Assembly: GCF_000185845.1 (NCBI RefSeq)
Contig: NZ_GL629647.1
Location: forward strand, 1,134,041 to 1,145,044
Reading direction: 5' to 3'
Length of the DNA stretch: 11,004 nucleotides
Source: Segatella salivae DSM 15606
GTDB taxonomy: Bacteria; Bacteroidota; Bacteroidia; Bacteroidales; Bacteroidaceae
Shown here: one piece after another, positions 8,196-11,004 of the stretch
Layout of the letters: every line of letters starts with the position of its first letter
Numbering within the stretch: the stretch's first letter is position 1
Notes under the pieces: model-generated
What the model was told of the DNA's origin: nothing
The model's input: only the letters and a program-made list of their open reading frames with translations
The model's database searches: none
Made by a program: the position numbers and the translations under genes

Positions 8196-8234
8196 TTCAG
8201 ATTGTGACCATACTTATGATAGTCACAATCTGAA
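8196..8234 (-). terminator. 13-bp hairpin between precursor and maturase, likely attenuator or RNA-stabilising stem
   Basis: Arms 8196-8208 and 8222-8234 pair perfectly (TTCAGATTGTGAC against its complement), with a 13-nt loop. It begins 14 bp after the precursor stop. The following transcript is A+T-rich but has no continuous U-tract, so partial termination or protection of the precursor mRNA from decay is more likely than full termination. Such a stem would give more precursor than enzyme mRNA. Confidence 0.7.
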
Positions 8235-8248
8235 ATGTTATAAAGAAC

Positions 8249-8443
8249 TTAAACGTGACATCCCTTGCAAGTTCCCGTGCAATTTGTATTGGTATCACCC
8301 CATCCACCACCTAAACAATTTCCGTTAGATGCCAAAAAATCACTTGGGGAACCGCTTTCCGTATTGGTGTTATTTTTACAAACACCTCCATGGAGTATAC
8401 CTAATTCATCCTCTCTTAACTCTGAAAATAAATCTTCTTTCAT
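8249..8443 (-). CDS. Double-glycine RiPP precursor peptide with five-cysteine core
   Basis: A 64-aa peptide that is probably the substrate of the neighbouring maturase and exporter. The leader (residues 1-20) is acidic and ends ELREDELGILHGG, matching the double-glycine leaders of Bacteroidota natural-product precursors cut by C39 peptidases. Cleavage after Gly20 would leave a 44-residue core with cysteines at 22, 43, 55, 59 and 62. The core is rich in Gly, Asn and Thr, has a GGGWG turn, and ends in CTGTCKGCHV (a C-x3-C-x2-C cluster). The product could be a thioether-crosslinked peptide, a disulfide peptide or a metal-binding peptide. It is the first gene of the operon, with an untranslated leader of about 110 nt. 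Its role is inferred from leader type, size, composition and neighbours; the mature structure cannot be read from the DNA. Confidence 0.9.
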   Translation of the reverse strand: MKEDLFSELREDELGILHGGVCKNNTNTESGSPSDFLASNGNCLGGGWGDTNTNCTGTCKGCHV

Positions 8444-8557
8444 AATTTCATTTTTATTTATTTTGTCTACTCTTATAGATTTTCGACTTCTTCTCCTTTT
8501 TTATTACAGTGAGGTCTGTTTTATAATCTTGTCGACTTGATTATCTTTTTGATGTTG

Positions 8558-8565
8558 CAAATATA
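8558..8565 (-). promoter_or_regulatory. -7 box of the RiPP operon promoter
   Basis: Reads TATATTTG on the minus strand, matching the Bacteroidota TAnnTTTG -7 box. The expected start of transcription is near 8554. No TTTG is present at the -33 position, which suggests the promoter needs an activator. The centre of the nearest TTACAC-N4-GTGTAA dyad is 34 bp upstream of the box centre, or about -41 from transcription start. Confidence 0.65.
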
Positions 8566-8587
8566 TTTATATCTCCAAATTATATCG

Positions 8588-8603
8588 TTACACTTTTGTG
8601 TAA
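8588..8603. promoter_or_regulatory. Operator 1 (proximal), RiPP operon promoter
   Basis: TTACACTTTTGTGTAA, a perfect 6-bp dyad with a 4-bp spacer, centred at 8595.5. It occupies the place where the missing -33 box would be contacted, as in class II LuxR-type activation. It is identical to the copies at 9331 and 9370. Confidence 0.8.
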
Positions 8604-8626
8604 TTCTGAATTTGTTGTCTGAAATA

Positions 8627-8642
8627 TTACACAAAAGTGTAA
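8627..8642. promoter_or_regulatory. Operator 2 (distal), RiPP operon promoter
   Basis: TTACACAAAAGTGTAA, the same dyad in the opposite orientation, centred at 8634.5 and 39 bp upstream of operator 1. It directly abuts the stop codon of the acyltransferase gene (8645-8643). Confidence 0.8.
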
Positions 8643-9272
8643 TCATGCTGCCTTGCAAAGTTCACCATACTTGGAAAAGAAGCCCTTGATACCTCTTTTG
8701 CTGGAACATACAGGAACGGTTTCGGATGTCAGGTAGTCGATGGATTTTCCAATTTGGCGTGTACCAAATCCCAACACCTTCATTACTTTCAATAGTTTGC
8801 TGTCAATCTCTGCAATCATATAGCTGTACTTGTCCTCCACTATCGGCTTTACTGCCAATGCCATTAGCCGCTTGAACAATGTCAATGTGGATATTCCTGC
8901 TCCCGTTGCAACCGCAAAGCGTCCGATATGCCAAAAACTATATTTACTTTCCCTATGGATAGCATTCAGTGGGTTTATCCCATATATTTTCTCGATAGGA
9001 AGAGTCTTGTGCTTATCCCAATGAAAGCTCCTGATGCAGCCAATCATATTCCCAAAGGAATCCCTTGCAATATAGATATGAGATTTGTTGTCATACAAAT
9101 ATTCCTCTTCCTCAAACACTGATTTGATGTCTTCATTTACTTCTTTCTCTGTAAATGAAGATAAGTGATGAGAGTAATTCTCCCTGACCACAAACTGTGC
9201 TATTTCCAACAGACTCGTTTTGTCTGCCATGAAGATAGCATAGTCCTTAAATGTTGCAATCTGTTTTTCCAT
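8643..9272 (-). CDS. LuxI/FeeM-like N-acyltransferase, candidate signal synthase
   Basis: A 209-aa protein with the layout of autoinducer synthases and N-acyl amino acid synthases of the GNAT fold. Residues 66-83 (IYIARD, NMIGCIRSF) correspond to the strand carrying GCARLLP in LuxI. WHIGRFAV at 114-121 corresponds to the W-E-x-S-R-F-x-V motif with its key Arg (here Arg118). LGFGTRQIGKSIDYLTSE at 167-184 corresponds to the late acyl-pocket region (GWPxxRLGxP in LuxI). LuxI proteins make acyl-homoserine lactones, and FeeM-type enzymes make N-acyl amino acids. The product here cannot be predicted. ATG 9272 fits a 25-nt leader from its promoter. The gene is divergent from a LuxR-type regulator and points toward the RiPP operon. 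A plain GNAT acetyltransferase is the main alternative. Confidence 0.72.
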   Translation of the reverse strand: MEKQIATFKDYAIFMADKTSLLEIAQFVVRENYSHHLSSFTEKEVNEDIKSVFEEEEYLYDNKSHIYIARDSFGNMIGCIRSFHWDKHKTLPIEKIYGINPLNAIHRESKYSFWHIGRFAVATGAGISTLTLFKRLMALAVKPIVEDKYSYMIAEIDSKLLKVMKVLGFGTRQIGKSIDYLTSETVPVCSSKRGIKGFFSKYGELCKAA

Positions 9273-9300
9273 AATGCTTTTTGTTTCTTGATTTATACGG

Positions 9301-9308
9301 CAAAAATA
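9301..9308 (-). promoter_or_regulatory. -7 box of the acyltransferase promoter
   Basis: Reads TATTTTTG on the minus strand (TAnnTTTG). Transcription would start near 9297, about 25 nt before the ATG. There is no TTTG at -33. The nearest dyad centre is 34 bp from the box centre, the same distance as at the RiPP promoter. Confidence 0.65.
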
Positions 9309-9330
9309 CTTCCTATGCGAATATCATCTA

Positions 9331-9346
9331 TTACACTTTTGTGTAA
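9331..9346. promoter_or_regulatory. Operator 3 (proximal to the acyltransferase promoter)
   Basis: TTACACTTTTGTGTAA, centred at 9338.5, about -41 from the predicted acyltransferase transcription start. It is identical to operator 1. Confidence 0.8.
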
Positions 9347-9369
9347 TTTGGCATCTTCCTCTTTGTTTT

Positions 9370-9385
9370 TTACACTTTTGTGTAA
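9370..9385. promoter_or_regulatory. Operator 4, between the acyltransferase and regulator promoters
   Basis: TTACACTTTTGTGTAA, centred at 9377.5 and 39 bp from operator 3. It ends 4 bp before the -33 TTTG of the regulator promoter, so it could also affect regulator expression. Confidence 0.8.
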
Positions 9386-9389
9386 TCTT

Positions 9390-9422
9390 TTTGCGGTATT
9401 CCGCATTAAAAATGTACTTTTG
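9390..9422 (+). promoter_or_regulatory. Promoter of the PAS-LuxR regulator gene
   Basis: A -33 TTTG at 9390-9393 and a -7 box TACTTTTG at 9415-9422, with a 21-bp spacer, fit the Bacteroidota consensus. Transcription would start near 9426. Unlike the two minus-strand promoters it has a -33 box, so it may work without activation. Confidence 0.65.
9392..9405. promoter_or_regulatory. Small dyad TGCGG-TATT-CCGCA in the regulator promoter spacer
   Basis: A perfect 5-bp inverted repeat with a 4-bp spacer lies between the -33 and -7 boxes. It is G+C-rich in A+T-rich surroundings. A site inside the spacer would suit a repressor, but it is short and may be chance. Confidence 0.35.
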
Positions 9423-9462
9423 TAGTGAAACATATCAGAGAATCTTAACACGTTTAGCATAT

Positions 9463-10218
9463 ATGACAGACATAAAAGATTTCTTTATAGCATCGAACAC
9501 CGTGCGCAACGCACCTGACTATGATTCCAATGTACTCTCTACATTGGTGCAAACCGTAGAAGCTTTTGCTCGTGTTACCTATCAGAGTGTTTACTTGATA
9601 GACTATTACAGGCAGGAATTTCTTTATGTGTTGGACAACCCTTTGTTTCTTTGTGGGCATACGGCAAAGGAGGTGAAGGAATTAGGGTACAGCTTTTACT
9701 TGGAGCATGTGCCAGAGGACGAACAAAAAATGCTTGTTGAGTTAAATAGCAGTGGGTTTAAGTTCTTTGAGACTTTCGATATAGTTGATAAGTATAAATG
9801 CTCTATGTCATATCACTTTCATTTGAATAGTGGAACAAAGAGGAAACTAATAAATCACCAACTTACTCCAATATTGTTGACCGATGAAGGTAAAATATGG
9901 ATTGGTATGTGTGTTGTATCACTTTCTTCACATAAAACAGCGGGACATGTAGAGTTTCATAAAAGTGGATTAAGCAAATATTGGAAATATTCTTTTGAAG
10001 GACATAGATGGAAAGAGTGTGAGGGAGTTGTCCTAAAAGAAGAGGAACTTGAGGTACTTAGATTATCAGCAGCTGGATTTACTATGAATGAAATAGCCGA
10101 GAGAATGTATCGTTCTTTAGATTCTATTAAAACATATAAACGCCACGCCTTTGAGAGGTTGGGCGTGGCGAATATAACAGAAGCTATTTCAAGGGCAGAA
10201 TTAAATAAATTGTTTTAG
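9463..10218 (+). CDS. PAS-LuxR family transcriptional regulator
   Basis: A 251-aa regulator, likely the protein that binds the four dyads. Residues 193-246 form a LuxR/GerE helix-turn-helix (EELEVLRLSAAGFTMNEIAE, RSLDSIKTYKRHAFERLGVA). Residues of about 40-155 look like a PAS-type sensor (SVYLIDYYRQEFLYVLDNPL, FLCGH) of the sort common in Bacteroidota LuxR proteins, not the acyl-homoserine-lactone domain of classical LuxR. ATG 9463 is chosen because a TTG-initiated frame from 9391 would begin inside the promoter, upstream of the predicted transcription start. The gene is divergent from the acyltransferase and convergent with the ThiF-like gene, 15 bp from it. That it controls the dyads is inference from position and fold. 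Confidence 0.88.
   Translation: MTDIKDFFIASNTVRNAPDYDSNVLSTLVQTVEAFARVTYQSVYLIDYYRQEFLYVLDNPLFLCGHTAKEVKELGYSFYLEHVPEDEQKMLVELNSSGFKFFETFDIVDKYKCSMSYHFHLNSGTKRKLINHQLTPILLTDEGKIWIGMCVVSLSSHKTAGHVEFHKSGLSKYWKYSFEGHRWKECEGVVLKEEELEVLRLSAAGFTMNEIAERMYRSLDSIKTYKRHAFERLGVANITEAISRAELNKLF
10141..10170 (+). repeat. 9-bp G+C-rich inverted repeat inside the regulator's helix-turn-helix codons
   Basis: CGCCACGCC (10141-10149) and GGCGTGGCG (10162-10170) pair perfectly with a 12-nt loop, in an otherwise A+T-rich gene, 45 bp before the stop codon. It may be an mRNA structure or a coincidence of codon choice. Confidence 0.5.
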
Positions 10219-10233
10219 TAATTCTCATTTTTC

Positions 10234-10983
10234 CTATTGTAGAAGTGAGGAGAAATAAAATTTAGGAAAATAGTTTACAGCCTTTCCTGTCGCTAGATTG
10301 TACATAGCAGTGGTACATAAACCTGCTGCAATCCAAGAAGCAATGGAGAGTTGTGGCGGTGGCAGTGTATTACTTTCTTCTTTGTACTGCCCTACTATCT
10401 TGTCTAGCCATTCTTTAGGCTGATTCCAAAAGGCGCCGTGCCCAGTAACGTATTCTGCAACTTTTAGTTCAAATCCTTTGGGATTGTCTGATAATTCAGA
10501 AAGGGAATGTCCCAACGGATCTACCACAGTAACAAAGCCAGCCCAACCAAAGTTGTATGGGTGCAGTACGGGAATTCTTCTTTCTTTGCAAATCCTATCA
10601 AAGACAAAAGGCGTATCGTCCTTAAAGTCCAATGCATTGATGGCTACATTATGCCCATTCAGCATCTCTTCGATGTTATCAGGGTTAAGGAACTCAGTAT
10701 GGTAATCTATCTGCGCGTCAGGATTGATACTGTGCAAACGCTCTGCCAAACATTCCGCCTTGTATCTGCCAATATCTTTCTCCGTATAGTTCTGCCTGTT
10801 CAGGTTGCTTTCCTCAACCTTATCACCGTCAACAATGGTAATATGTTCAAAACCAAATCGCAAAGCACATTCTGCCACGATACTACCGATACCAGCACCA
10901 CCAAGGAATATTTTATAATCCTTAATCATACTTTGTTCGTTTTCACTCACGTAGAGTCTGTTTCTACTATATCTTTCTTCCAT
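10234..10983 (-). CDS. ThiF/MoeB/HesA-family (E1-like) adenylyltransferase
   Basis: A 249-aa ATP-dependent adenylyltransferase with a Rossmann fold. The nucleotide-binding GGAGIGS is at residues 28-34. Asp52 and Asp54 lie in IVDGDKVEESNLNRQ, with the family's Asn-Arg-Gln at 62-64. Lys75 and Asp119 (NALDFKDD) are in the expected places. The paired CxxC zinc motifs of MoeB and ThiF are absent, and no obvious catalytic Cys loop is seen. Relatives activate the C-terminal carboxylate of sulfur-carrier or ubiquitin-like proteins, and some (MccB) modify peptides. Its substrate is unknown. It is convergent with the regulator and its promoter is outside the window, so membership in the RiPP system is uncertain. 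Confidence 0.85.
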   Translation of the reverse strand: MEERYSRNRLYVSENEQSMIKDYKIFLGGAGIGSIVAECALRFGFEHITIVDGDKVEESNLNRQNYTEKDIGRYKAECLAERLHSINPDAQIDYHTEFLNPDNIEEMLNGHNVAINALDFKDDTPFVFDRICKERRIPVLHPYNFGWAGFVTVVDPLGHSLSELSDNPKGFELKVAEYVTGHGAFWNQPKEWLDKIVGQYKEESNTLPPPQLSIASWIAAGLCTTAMYNLATGKAVNYFPKFYFSSLLQ

Positions 10984-11004
10984 AACTGATAATTTATTTT
11001 TTGC

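Noticed and set aside
8265..8540. 91-codon plus-strand frame over the precursor and its leader
   Set aside because: It is antisense to the precursor gene and covers the untranslated leader. Its hydrophobic tail comes from T-rich DNA.
8588..8642. TTACAC dyads as transcription terminators
   Set aside because: Six-bp A+T-rich stems without U-tracts are too weak, and the same sequence recurs upstream of two promoters at fixed spacing, which fits operators.
8588..9385. Spaced repeats as a CRISPR array
   Set aside because: Only four palindromic 16-mers in two pairs, separated by a gene, with no regular repeat-spacer pattern and no cas genes.
9391..9462. Longer N-terminus for the LuxR regulator, from TTG 9391
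   Set aside because: These bases contain the -33/-7 promoter elements and precede the predicted transcription start. ATG 9463 gives a normal N-terminus.

Overview
The window looks like Bacteroidota DNA, most likely Bacteroidales. The evidence is TAnnTTTG-type -7 promoter boxes, weak or absent Shine-Dalgarno sequences, a Bacteroidales-type transposon integrase, a carboxypeptidase-regulatory/plug/beta-barrel outer-membrane protein and a PAS-LuxR regulator. The species cannot be named from the sequence.

Left end (1-1840): the 3' part of a tyrosine recombinase whose frame runs off the window edge. It is followed by a small DNA-binding-like gene split by a -1 frameshift at a TTTTTTG run, then about 210 bp of non-coding DNA rich in inverted and direct repeats. 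This looks like the integration module of a mobile element.

Centre (1838-8443, all minus strand): a RiPP (ribosomally made, modified peptide) operon. In transcription order it has a 64-aa double-glycine precursor with a five-cysteine core (8443-8249), a 13-bp hairpin, a radical SAM/SPASM maturase, an outer-membrane beta-barrel protein, a C39-peptidase ABC exporter and a very short HlyD-like adaptor. The presumed route is modification by the radical SAM enzyme, cleavage after Gly-Gly by the C39 domain, then export. The beta-barrel gene has a T7 homopolymer that puts its well-placed ATG out of frame with the body of the protein.

Right part (8558-10218): the most interesting region. A LuxI/FeeM-like acyltransferase (minus) lies divergent from a PAS-LuxR regulator (plus). 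Four copies of the dyad TTACAC-N4-GTGTAA lie in two pairs, one upstream of the acyltransferase promoter and one upstream of the precursor promoter. In both pairs the dyad centres are 39 bp apart, and the nearer dyad centre is exactly 34 bp from the centre of the -7 box. Both promoters lack a -33 TTTG. This is the geometry expected for co-activation by one regulator. The proposed model is a quorum-sensing-like circuit in which the acyltransferase makes a signal and the regulator, with its operators, switches on both signal synthesis and production of the modified peptide.

Right edge (10234-10983): a ThiF/E1-like adenylyltransferase convergent with the regulator; its link to the system is unproven. 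No stretch over 300 bp lacks a gene. No rRNA, tRNA, CRISPR array or complete insertion sequence was seen.
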